Origin: Pseudomonas sp. CFII64
GTDB lineage: Bacteria; Pseudomonadota; Gammaproteobacteria; Pseudomonadales; Pseudomonadaceae
Assembly: GCF_000416235.1 (NCBI RefSeq)
Contig: NZ_ATLO01000051.1
Location: forward strand, 124,001-188,000
Length of the DNA: 64,000 nucleotides
Direction of reading: 5' to 3'
Part shown: positions 8,750-16,045 of the stretch, piece by piece
How the letters are laid out: every line of letters begins with the position of its first letter
Position numbering within the stretch: position 1 is the stretch's first letter
Notes under the pieces: model-generated
The model's database searches: none
Told to the model about the DNA's origin: nothing
What the model saw: only the letters and a program-made list of their open reading frames with translations
Translations under genes and position numbers: made by a program

Positions 8750-8953
8750 TTGTACAGCTGTGTAGAGGGCACAGATGCAGTTGTTCTGGTCACCGATTTG
8801 AAGCAGTTTCGCCAGCCAGATTTAGCCCGTATACGAGGTCTCAGGCGTATGTGGGTGCTGTTCGATGGTCGCACTATCTATGATTTTGCGGAACTATCTG
8901 CTCAGGGATTCCTCTACCATGGCATCGGAACGGCCAGCGGCGGGGCATTGTAA
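8750..8953 (+). pseudogene. C-terminal relic of UDP-glucose 6-dehydrogenase (ugd)
   Basis: The frame ending at the TAA 8951-8953 translates as EGTDAVVLVTDLKQFRQPD, then VLFDGRTIYD and GFLYHGIG. This follows the C-terminal UDP-binding domain of UDP-glucose/GDP-mannose dehydrogenases (GADALVIVTEWK-F, FDGRN-YD, GF-Y-GIG). Everything upstream of about 8750 in this frame is unrelated, and no NAD-binding or catalytic domain is present, so about 80-85% of the gene is missing. It ends 60 bases before galU, where several pseudomonads keep an intact ugd. Most likely a deletion scar; a translated fragment cannot be excluded but has no convincing start. The flanking 8553-8749 holds no gene. Confidence 0.7.
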
Positions 8954-9013
8954 GGTGACCTCCGCCTGATTAGACTGCGCCGCAATCACCCACAGCCCTT
9001 ATCAAGGACTTTT

Positions 9014-9847
9014 ATGATCAAAAAATGCTTGTTCCCAGCAGCCGGTTACGGCACTCGCTTTTTGCCAGCGACCAAAGCCATGCCCAAGGAAATGCTGCCG
9101 GTGGTCAACAAGCCACTGATCCAATACGGCGTGGAAGAAGCACTTGATGCAGGTCTGAATGAAATCTCCATCGTCACGGGTCGTGGCAAACGTGCTCTCG
9201 AAGACCATTTCGACATCAGCTATGAGCTGGAAAATCAAATCAAAGGCACCGACAAGGAAAAATACCTGGTCGGTATTCGTCGCCTGATCGATGAGTGCAG
9301 CTTTTCCTACACTCGCCAGACCGAAATGAAAGGTCTGGGTCACGCGATCCTCAGTGGTCGCCCGCTGATTGGTAACGAGGCATTCGCCGTGGTTCTGGCC
9401 GATGACTTGTGTGTAAACCTCGACGGCGAGGGTGTACTGGCCCAGATGGTCAAGCTGCACAAGCATTACGGCTGCTCGATCGTTGCCATTCAGGAAGTTG
9501 ATCCAAGCGAAACCCAGAAGTACGGCGTTATTGCCGGTGAAGAAATCAAGCCAGGTCTGTTTCGCGTGACGGACATGGTTGAAAAGCCGAAACCAGAAGA
9601 TGCGCCCTCCAACCTGGCGATCATTGGTCGTTACATCCTGACGCCGGACATCTTCGAAAAAATCGAAGCGACAGAGCCGGGCAAAGGCGGTGAAATCCAG
9701 ATCACCGACGCCCTGATGAAGCAGGCTGCTGAAGGTAACGTGCTGGCCTACAAGTTCAAAGGCACTCGCTTCGACTGCGGTGGCGCTGAAGGCTACATCG
9801 AAGCAACCAACTTCTGCTTCGAGCATTTCTACAAAAAAGGCAGCTAA
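9014..9847 (+). CDS. galU: UTP--glucose-1-phosphate uridylyltransferase
   Basis: Makes UDP-glucose from UTP and glucose 1-phosphate for lipopolysaccharide, exopolysaccharide and trehalose/glucan synthesis. The N-terminal nucleotide-binding motif FPAAGYGTRFLPATKAMPKE is at residues 7-26, with VEKPKPEDAPSNLAIIGRYI and the C-terminal GGAEGYIEATNF block as in GalU. 277 aa is the normal length. The ATG follows AAGGACTTTT. Upstream is a ugd relic; downstream is a strong terminator and then gor. Confidence 0.95.
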   Translation: MIKKCLFPAAGYGTRFLPATKAMPKEMLPVVNKPLIQYGVEEALDAGLNEISIVTGRGKRALEDHFDISYELENQIKGTDKEKYLVGIRRLIDECSFSYTRQTEMKGLGHAILSGRPLIGNEAFAVVLADDLCVNLDGEGVLAQMVKLHKHYGCSIVAIQEVDPSETQKYGVIAGEEIKPGLFRVTDMVEKPKPEDAPSNLAIIGRYILTPDIFEKIEATEPGKGGEIQITDALMKQAAEGNVLAYKFKGTRFDCGGAEGYIEATNFCFEHFYKKGS

Positions 9848-9878
9848 AGCTCTGAGATCTTTCAGACTTTTTTGTAGG

Positions 9879-9910
9879 ACAAAGCCACCTTCGGGTGGCT
9901 TTGTCGTTTC
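9879..9910 (+). terminator. Rho-independent terminator of galU
   Basis: Eleven-base perfect stem (ACAAAGCCACC / GGTGGCTTTGT) closed by a UUCG tetraloop, beginning 32 bases after the galU stop and followed by a short T-rich tail (cgtttc). The A-rich 5' side suggests it also acts on the opposite strand. Confidence 0.85.
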
Positions 9911-9958
9911 TGACTGAACACTAAGCGGTTATGCTGTCGTTCTGTTCAGGAGACTCAC

Positions 9959-11326
9959 ATGGCTTACGATTTCGACCTCTTTGTAATTGGCGCTGGCTCC
10001 GGTGGCGTCCGCGCGGGCCGGTTCGCTGCAGGATTTGGTGCTCGCGTGGCGGTTGCCGAAAGCCGTTATCTGGGCGGTACCTGTGTCAATGTGGGTTGCG
10101 TGCCCAAGAAGTTTCTGGTCTATGGCGCCCACTTTGCGGAAGACTTCGAGCAAGCCAAGAGCTTCGGCTGGACCAGCGGCGAACCGGATTTCAACTGGTC
10201 CACACTGATCGCCAATAAAGACAAGCAAATCCAGCACCTCAACGGCATCTATCGCAATCTGCTGGTCAACAGCGGCGTAACGCTGCTGGAAGGTCACGCA
10301 CAGCTGACCGGACCGAACCAGGTGTTGATCAACGGCCAGACCTACAGCGCCGAACACATCCTCATCGCCACCGGCGGCTGGCCGCAAATGCCTGAAATTC
10401 CGGGCCGCGAGCACGCGATCAATTCCAACGAAGCCTTCTTTCTAAAAGAACTGCCCAAGCGCATCGTCGTTGTCGGTGGTGGATACATTGCGGTGGAATT
10501 TGCTTCGATTTTCCATGGCCTGGGCGCCGACACCACGCTGATGTATCGCGGCGAGATGTTCCTGCGCGGCTTCGATGGCAGCGTACGTACGCACTTGCAT
10601 GAAGAGCTCACCAAACGCGGCATGGAGGTTCGTTTCAACTCCAATATCCAGCGTATCGAGAAGCTGGCCGATGGCACGCTGCAGGCGCATCTTGAAGATG
10701 GCAGCTCGTTGAACACCGATTGCGTGTTCTATGCCACTGGCCGCCGCCCCATGCTCGACAACCTTGGCCTGGAAACCGTCGACGTCAAGCTCAACAAAGA
10801 CGGCTTTGTCGATGTGAATGAGCACTACCAGACCAGCGAGCCTTCAATCCTGGCCATTGGCGATGTGATCGGTCGCGTACAGCTCACGCCGGTCGCCCTG
10901 GCCGAAGGCATGGCCGTGGCGCGGCGGCTGTTTCAACCTGATCAGTATCGACCGGTGGATTACTCGCACATTCCCACTGCGGTATTCAGCCTGCCGAACA
11001 TCGGTACGGTTGGCCTCTCCGAAGAAGATGCGCGCAAGGCCGGCCACGACGTGAAGATCTTCGAAAGCCGCTTCAGGCCGATGAAGCTGACCCTGACCGA
11101 CAATCAAGAGCGCACCCTGATGAAGCTGGTGGTGGACGCCGCTACCGATAAGGTTCTCGGGTGCCATATGGTCGGTCCGGATGCCGGTGAAATTGTCCAG
11201 AGTCTGGCAATCGCGTTGAAGGCCGGCGCAACCAAACGCATTTTCGACGACACCATTGGGGTGCATCCGACACTGGCTGAAGAGTTCGTGACCATGCGCA
11301 CGCCGGTTGCACCCAAGCAAGCCTGA
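9959..11326 (+). CDS. gor: Glutathione-disulfide reductase
   Basis: FAD flavoenzyme that reduces oxidised glutathione with NADPH. FAD motif VIGAGSGGVRAGRFAA is near residues 9-24. The redox-active disulfide is Cys42/Cys47 (GGTCVNVGCVPKK). The NADPH motif is VVVGGGYIAVEFASI, and the C-terminal VHPTLAEEF carries the proton-relay His (about 436). At 455 aa it is standard. The ATG has a ribosome site caggag. It stands alone behind the galU terminator. Together with ahpCF and gloA further on, it gives this stretch a thiol/peroxide defence character. Confidence 0.94.
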   Translation: MAYDFDLFVIGAGSGGVRAGRFAAGFGARVAVAESRYLGGTCVNVGCVPKKFLVYGAHFAEDFEQAKSFGWTSGEPDFNWSTLIANKDKQIQHLNGIYRNLLVNSGVTLLEGHAQLTGPNQVLINGQTYSAEHILIATGGWPQMPEIPGREHAINSNEAFFLKELPKRIVVVGGGYIAVEFASIFHGLGADTTLMYRGEMFLRGFDGSVRTHLHEELTKRGMEVRFNSNIQRIEKLADGTLQAHLEDGSSLNTDCVFYATGRRPMLDNLGLETVDVKLNKDGFVDVNEHYQTSEPSILAIGDVIGRVQLTPVALAEGMAVARRLFQPDQYRPVDYSHIPTAVFSLPNIGTVGLSEEDARKAGHDVKIFESRFRPMKLTLTDNQERTLMKLVVDAATDKVLGCHMVGPDAGEIVQSLAIALKAGATKRIFDDTIGVHPTLAEEFVTMRTPVAPKQA

Positions 11327-11402
11327 TTAACCCGACACACGCTCACCCGAGATTCACGGATGAAACTCGGCAACACCCCCTATTTCTGGAAGGATCCGGC
11401 CA

Positions 11403-13130
11403 TTGAGCAGAAACCATCCTTGGGCAGTACTGCCACTGCACCCTGCTGAGCAAGACGAAGACCCTATGCGCAAGATAGATGCGTTGCGTGAAAGCGAACG
11501 ACAATTCCGTATGCTGGCCGACAACATGAGTCAGCTGGCCTGGACGGCTGATTCGGCGGGCAATGTCTATTGGTACAACGAGCGCTGGTATGCCTACACC
11601 GGCTCATCCCTTGAAGCCATGCAGGCTCTGGGCTGGCGGTCGGTGCATCATCCTGATCACGTGGATCGCGTCACTACCCGGTCGGCGCATTGCTTTGCGA
11701 CCGGTTCGATCTGGGAGGATACATTTCCGCTGCTGGGCAAAGATGGCACTTACAGCTGGTTTCTGTCCCGTGCGCTGCCCATGCGCGATGAGGAAGGTCA
11801 TATCACCCACTGGCTGGGGACCAATACCGACATCACGGCTCAGGTGAATGCCGAAGAAGCCTTGCGCGAGCTCAACGAAAGTCTCGAATGTCGGGTCGCC
11901 GAGCGGACTCGTGAACTCGCCACCATCAACCAGCTGCTGCAAAAAGAGATGGCCGAGCGTGAGCAGGCCCAGGAAGCGCTGCGTCACGCGCAAAAAATGG
12001 ATGCGATCGGCCAGCTGACTGGCGGGATTGCCCATGACTTCAACAATATGTTGACCGGTGTGCTGGGTGCGCTGGATTTGATCCAGCGCCGCCTGGCGGC
12101 TGGACGTGTCGGTGAGATCGACCGCTATATCCACGTCGCGGTGACTTCCGCCAATCGCGCCGCTGCGTTGACGCACCGGCTGTTGGCCTTCGCCCGCCGC
12201 CAATCACTGAATAATCGCAACGTCGACGTCAACCACATGGTGACGTCCATGGAAGAGTTGCTGCGCCGCACCACCGGGGAAAGCATCGAGTTATGCATCG
12301 ACCTGGACCGCGACCTGCGGCATACGCACACCGATGAGCATCAGTTGGAAAACGCACTGCTGAATCTGGTCATCAACGCCAGGGATGCGATGCCCGAAGG
12401 CGGGCAACTGATTGTGCGCAGTCGTAACGTCGACATCTGCGCGCCGCAGGGCGTGGTCAGTCCCGGCGAACACGTGCTACTCAGCATCGAAGACACCGGC
12501 TGCGGGATGTCTGCGGACGTTGTTGAGCGCGCGTTTGATCCCTTCTTCACCACCAAACCCATCGGGCAGGGTACCGGCCTTGGCTTGTCCATGGTTTATG
12601 GCTTCATCAAACAAGCCGGCGGCCATGTGCTGATCGACAGCGTTGAGGGGCAGGGCACCCGCATCGATCTCTATCTGCCATGCCAGGTACAGGAAACTGT
12701 GCGGGATGTGGCAGCGCCGGGGGCGGTCCATTCGCCCCGGGCCGTCGAGGGCGAACGCGTGCTGGTCGTTGAAGATGAAGAAGCTGTCAGGATGCTGGTG
12801 ATTGATGTGTTGCGCGAGCTGGGTTATTCAACCTGTGAGGCCAGCGATGCCAAGGCGGCCTTGCCCATGCTGCAAGGCGCCGAGCGCATTGATCTGCTGA
12901 TCACCGACGTGGGCTTGCCAGGCATGAATGGCCGACAGCTTGCCGAGATCGCTCGCCAGCAACGTCCTGCATTGCAAGTGCTGTTCATTACCGGGTACGC
13001 GCCCAGCGCTGAGAACCGCAGTGACTTCCTCGACGCGGGAATGGATATGCTGGCCAAGCCATTCAGTGTCGATGAGCTTGCACTGCGGGTTCGGAAAATG
13101 ATCGAAGGACGCGTCCCGGTTCACCGCTGA
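11403..13130 (+). CDS. Hybrid PAS sensor histidine kinase with receiver domain
   Basis: Cytoplasmic signalling protein of 575 aa. Order of domains: PAS (residues about 30-150, with the PAC-type DGTYSWFLSRALPMRDEEG), a coiled-coil linker, HisKA with the phosphorylated His211 (GGIAHDFNNML), a HATPase domain (NLVINARDAMPEGG; DTGCGM; GTGLGLSMVYG) and a C-terminal receiver with Asp502 (LLITDVGLPGMNG). No transmembrane segment. The start is a TTG at 11403 with AAGGA eight bases upstream; the next ATG (11466) has a weaker site. The last ten bases overlap, tail to tail, the end of the KfrA-like gene. No output regulator is adjacent, so its partner is unknown. Confidence 0.88.
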   Translation: MSRNHPWAVLPLHPAEQDEDPMRKIDALRESERQFRMLADNMSQLAWTADSAGNVYWYNERWYAYTGSSLEAMQALGWRSVHHPDHVDRVTTRSAHCFATGSIWEDTFPLLGKDGTYSWFLSRALPMRDEEGHITHWLGTNTDITAQVNAEEALRELNESLECRVAERTRELATINQLLQKEMAEREQAQEALRHAQKMDAIGQLTGGIAHDFNNMLTGVLGALDLIQRRLAAGRVGEIDRYIHVAVTSANRAAALTHRLLAFARRQSLNNRNVDVNHMVTSMEELLRRTTGESIELCIDLDRDLRHTHTDEHQLENALLNLVINARDAMPEGGQLIVRSRNVDICAPQGVVSPGEHVLLSIEDTGCGMSADVVERAFDPFFTTKPIGQGTGLGLSMVYGFIKQAGGHVLIDSVEGQGTRIDLYLPCQVQETVRDVAAPGAVHSPRAVEGERVLVVEDEEAVRMLVIDVLRELGYSTCEASDAKAALPMLQGAERIDLLITDVGLPGMNGRQLAEIARQQRPALQVLFITGYAPSAENRSDFLDAGMDMLAKPFSVDELALRVRKMIEGRVPVHR

Positions 13131-14131
13131 TCGTTCGGTGGGACTTGCTCGTCAGTTGAAGCCAGATCCTTGCGCAGATTGTCCAGTGCCAGCTCGGTTT
13201 TAATCAGGATCAATTCCAGCACTCGGCCTTGTTGCTCCTGATCGGTCAGGCGTTGTTTCAGTTCATCGACTTCCTCATGGCTGGCACGCAGTCGCTCTTC
13301 CAGCAGCGCCCGCTGGGTCTGCGCTTGTTGCAGTTGCTCGCCCGCGCCAGTGACCTGGATGGTCATTCTGGCGAGCTGATCCTTGTGTGTATCCAGTTCC
13401 CGTGACGTACTGCGGCTTTCAGTGAGCAGCCGCTCGTTGGCGCGATTGAGCTGGGTAATTTCCTCCTGCCGAACCAGCGCGCTTTGCTGGGCCTGACGCA
13501 ACTCCATCTGGACTTGCTGCACCTGGCCTTCGTGACGTCGCTGCTCCTGATCGCGCTGTTCTTTCACCGAGTTGCGGTAATGCTCAAGGGCGTCCCGGGC
13601 GTGCAGGTGTTTTTCTTCCAGCGAACGGATTTGCCCATCCTTGTCTTCAAGGCGCGTCGCCGTGTCCTGACTGGCTTGTTGAAGCCGCGCATTCTCGGTT
13701 TGCCGGGTCTGTAATTGCTCGCGAGTGTCGAGCAGTGCCACGGTTTGCTGATCAATTATCCGGGTCTGCTCAGTGCAGCGCTGTTCTGAATCTCGCAGCT
13801 CCTTTCTGGTGGCATCCAGCTCATCTTGCAGCAGCCGATGCTGCGCATCAAAAGCCGATTGGGCTTGTTCGATGCGCTCCTGCGCCTGTTCCTGCAGGCG
13901 CTGAGCGAGGCGGGCGACCAGCTCGGTCAGCTCTTCACCAATCGTTTCCTGAGGTGCGCCACGGCGCAGATCGGTTTCATCCAGCTCTTTGAGATACCGG
14001 TGAATAGTGGTTTTCGAACCGGTATTGCCCATCTCGACGCGTACCGCATCGATGCTGGGATGCTCGCCTCGGGCGATAAGCGCCAGGCGCGCCGTCTGCA
14101 CTGTTGCCTTGTTTACACCGCCGCGAGCCAT
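13121..14131 (-). CDS. KfrA-like DNA-binding coiled-coil protein
   Basis: 336 aa. The N-terminal ~70 residues (MARGGVNKATVQTARLALIA... then GNTGSKTTIHRYLKEL) match the KfrA N-terminal helix-turn-helix domain. The rest (about 85-325) is one long alpha-helical coiled coil very rich in Gln, Glu and Arg, ending in an acidic tail. Plasmid KfrA proteins bind operators in their own promoter and form filaments that aid partition. A chromosomal copy beside a recombinase is unusual. Start ATG at 14129-14131 has GGAG upstream. The gene diverges from the integrase, and the shared promoter contains a palindrome. It overlaps the kinase gene by ten bases at the stops. Confidence 0.82.
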   Translation of the reverse strand: MARGGVNKATVQTARLALIARGEHPSIDAVRVEMGNTGSKTTIHRYLKELDETDLRRGAPQETIGEELTELVARLAQRLQEQAQERIEQAQSAFDAQHRLLQDELDATRKELRDSEQRCTEQTRIIDQQTVALLDTREQLQTRQTENARLQQASQDTATRLEDKDGQIRSLEEKHLHARDALEHYRNSVKEQRDQEQRRHEGQVQQVQMELRQAQQSALVRQEEITQLNRANERLLTESRSTSRELDTHKDQLARMTIQVTGAGEQLQQAQTQRALLEERLRASHEEVDELKQRLTDQEQQGRVLELILIKTELALDNLRKDLASTDEQVPPNDQR

Positions 14132-14157
14132 ATTGTCTCCTACGATTACGTACTGTG

Positions 14158-14180
14158 GTATGTACCCTGTAATTACATAC
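14158..14180. promoter_or_regulatory. Candidate operator in the kfrA-like/integrase promoter
   Basis: Inverted repeat GTATGTA (14158-14164) and TACATAC (14174-14180) with a nine-base spacer, in an AT-rich divergent promoter. A related TACGTAC lies just to the left (14147-14153). KfrA proteins typically repress their own genes through such repeats, so autoregulation is likely; this is inference from position and family. Confidence 0.5.
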
Positions 14181-14302
14181 TATATCAGCGCTAAAAAATT
14201 AGATAATTCTCTTAATTTCAGGACGGGATAATGGCGTATTATCCCGCGTCAGCGTCTGATCAGGCGCTCAGACGCTCGAAATCGGTACGCAAGGAGCCAG
14301 TA

Positions 14303-15256
14303 ATGAGCGACATCGACCGCTATATCGAGGCCGCAACGCGGGACAACACGCGGCGCAGCTATCGGGCGGCCATCGAACATTTTGAAGTGACGTGGGGTGG
14401 TTTCTTGCCGGCCACCAGCGAAGCCGTGGCTCGCTATCTCGCCACCTATGCCGGCTCTTTGTCCGTCAACACGCTTAAAGTACGGCTCTCGGCGCTGGCC
14501 CAGTGGCATAGCAGCCAGGGCTTCGCCGACCCAACCAAGGCGCCCGTGGTACGCAAAGTGTTGAAAGGCATTCGCGCCTTGCATCCGGCTCAGGAAAAGC
14601 AGGCCGAACCATTGCAGTTGCAGCACCTGGAGCAGGTGGCTTTGTGGCTGGAGAACGAAGCCATTCAGGCGCTCGCTGACGGAGATCGTCCGCGCCTGCT
14701 GCGCAGTCGACGAGACATGGCACTGATTCTGCTAGGGTTCTGGCGCGGCTTTCGCAGCGATGAGCTGTGCCGCGTGCAGATTCAGGATGTACAGGCGACA
14801 GCGGGTTCGGGCATCACCCTGTTTCTGGCCCGCAGCAAAGGGGATCGAGACAATCTGGGCAAACGCTACCAGACCCCGGCCTTGCAGCGTCTTTGCCCGG
14901 TGCAGGCGTACATGGAATGGATCAACTGTTCGGCGCTGGTGCGCGGTGCGGTGTTTCGCGGGATTGATCGCTGGGGCAACCTCAGTGAAGAGCCGTTGCA
15001 CGCCAACAGCATCATTCCTTTGTTGCGGCAGGCGCTGGAGCGGGCGGGGGTGGCAGCCGGGCTGTATACCAGCCATTCCCTGCGTCGCGGTTTTGCAACC
15101 TGGGCGCACCACAATGGCTGGGACCTCAAGTCGCTGATGAGCTATGTCGGCTGGAAGGACATGAAATCGGCCATGCGCTATCTCGAGGCCACACCATTCG
15201 CCATTCGGGAAGAAAACCTCATGCAAATTTCGTCTATTAATAAAGATCTCTTATAG
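14303..15256 (+). CDS. Tyrosine recombinase / phage-type integrase
   Basis: 317 aa when started at the ATG 14303, which has AAGGAG six bases upstream; a longer frame from 14231 lacks a site. N-terminal SAM-like core-binding domain (DNTRRSYRAAIEHF) is followed by the catalytic domain. Arg151 sits in GFRSDEL, His258 and Arg261 in TSHSLRRGFATW, Trp284 stands at the second His position, and the nucleophile is Tyr293 (AMRYLEA). All key residues are present, so it should be active. No attachment repeat, excisionase or cargo is visible; its only partner is the divergent KfrA-like gene. It may be a resident, domesticated recombinase. Confidence 0.88.
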   Translation: MSDIDRYIEAATRDNTRRSYRAAIEHFEVTWGGFLPATSEAVARYLATYAGSLSVNTLKVRLSALAQWHSSQGFADPTKAPVVRKVLKGIRALHPAQEKQAEPLQLQHLEQVALWLENEAIQALADGDRPRLLRSRRDMALILLGFWRGFRSDELCRVQIQDVQATAGSGITLFLARSKGDRDNLGKRYQTPALQRLCPVQAYMEWINCSALVRGAVFRGIDRWGNLSEEPLHANSIIPLLRQALERAGVAAGLYTSHSLRRGFATWAHHNGWDLKSLMSYVGWKDMKSAMRYLEATPFAIREENLMQISSINKDLL

Positions 15257-15272
15257 TGAAAAGCAATCAAGA

Positions 15273-15299
15273 GCATGAGCTTTGCCAATGAGCTCATGC
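15273..15299. repeat. Perfect inverted repeat between integrase and ahpC
   Basis: Arms GCATGAGCT (15273-15281) and AGCTCATGC (15291-15299) with nine bases between. It lies 16 bases after the integrase stop and 58 before the ahpC start. There is no T-run, so it is either an operator for ahpC or a rho-assisted end structure. It does not fit the usual OxyR pattern. Confidence 0.4.
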
Positions 15300-15356
15300 C
15301 AACGATTGTGCGTAAGCTCCACTTCATCGAATTCAAACCCATCAGGAGATTCACCG

Positions 15357-15920
15357 ATGCCTATCATCAACAGCCAAGTAAAACCGTTCAAAGCCACTGC
15401 ATTCCAGAACGGCGCGTTCGTCGACGTTTCTGAAGCTGACTTTAAAGGCAAGTGGTCTGTCGTGTTCTTCTACCCAGCCGACTTCACTTTTGTATGCCCG
15501 ACCGAACTGGAAGACCTGGCTGACAACTACGCCGAGTTCAAGAAACTGGGCGTCGAAATCTACGGCGTGTCCACCGACACCCATTTCGCACACGCTGCAT
15601 GGCACAACACCTCGCCAGCCATTGGCAAGATCCAGTACCCACTGATCGGCGACCCGACTCACCTGCTGTCGCGTAACTTCGACGTTCTGATCGAAGAAGC
15701 AGGTCTTGCTGACCGTGGCACCTTCGTGATCAACCCAGAAGGCCAGATCAAAATCGTTGAGCTTAACGACGGCGGTGTTGGTCGTGACGCTACCGAGCTG
15801 CTGCGCAAAGTCAAAGCCGCTCAATACGTTGCTGCTCACCCAGGCGAAGTTTGCCCAGCCAAATGGAAAGAAGGCGAAGCGACTCTGGCTCCGTCCCTGG
15901 ACCTGGTTGGCAAGATCTAA
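15357..15920 (+). CDS. ahpC: Alkyl hydroperoxide reductase subunit C (peroxiredoxin)
   Basis: Typical 2-Cys peroxiredoxin of 187 aa that reduces H2O2 and organic peroxides. The peroxidatic Cys47 is in PADFTFVCPTE and the resolving Cys166 in GEVCPAKW, the same numbers as E. coli AhpC. The ATG at 15357 is set by AGGAG nine bases upstream; the upstream extension from 15282 is not coding. Codon use is strongly biased, as for a highly expressed gene. Followed by a terminator and then ahpF. Confidence 0.96.
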   Translation: MPIINSQVKPFKATAFQNGAFVDVSEADFKGKWSVVFFYPADFTFVCPTELEDLADNYAEFKKLGVEIYGVSTDTHFAHAAWHNTSPAIGKIQYPLIGDPTHLLSRNFDVLIEEAGLADRGTFVINPEGQIKIVELNDGGVGRDATELLRKVKAAQYVAAHPGEVCPAKWKEGEATLAPSLDLVGKI

Positions 15921-15980
15921 GTCGATGAATCGGCTGGGGGCTTTGAGCTCTTGAGCAAGTAAACCGCATCGCCCCTAAAA

Positions 15981-16016
15981 AACGCCCGGGCGACCATCGC
16001 CTGGGCGTTGTTTTTT
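15981..16016 (+). terminator. Rho-independent terminator between ahpC and ahpF
   Basis: Thirteen-base stem (AACGCCCGGGCGA / TCGCCTGGGCGTT, one G-U pair) followed by GTTTTTT. It separates a very strong ahpC message from a lower level of read-through into ahpF, the usual arrangement for this pair. Confidence 0.88.
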
Positions 16017-16045
16017 CTACCCTCTTAAAAATGGAAATCGCCCGC

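Noticed and set aside
15257..15356. OxyR-type site for ahpC
   Set aside because: I could not find the spaced ATAG/CTAT pattern; only an unrelated inverted repeat is present.
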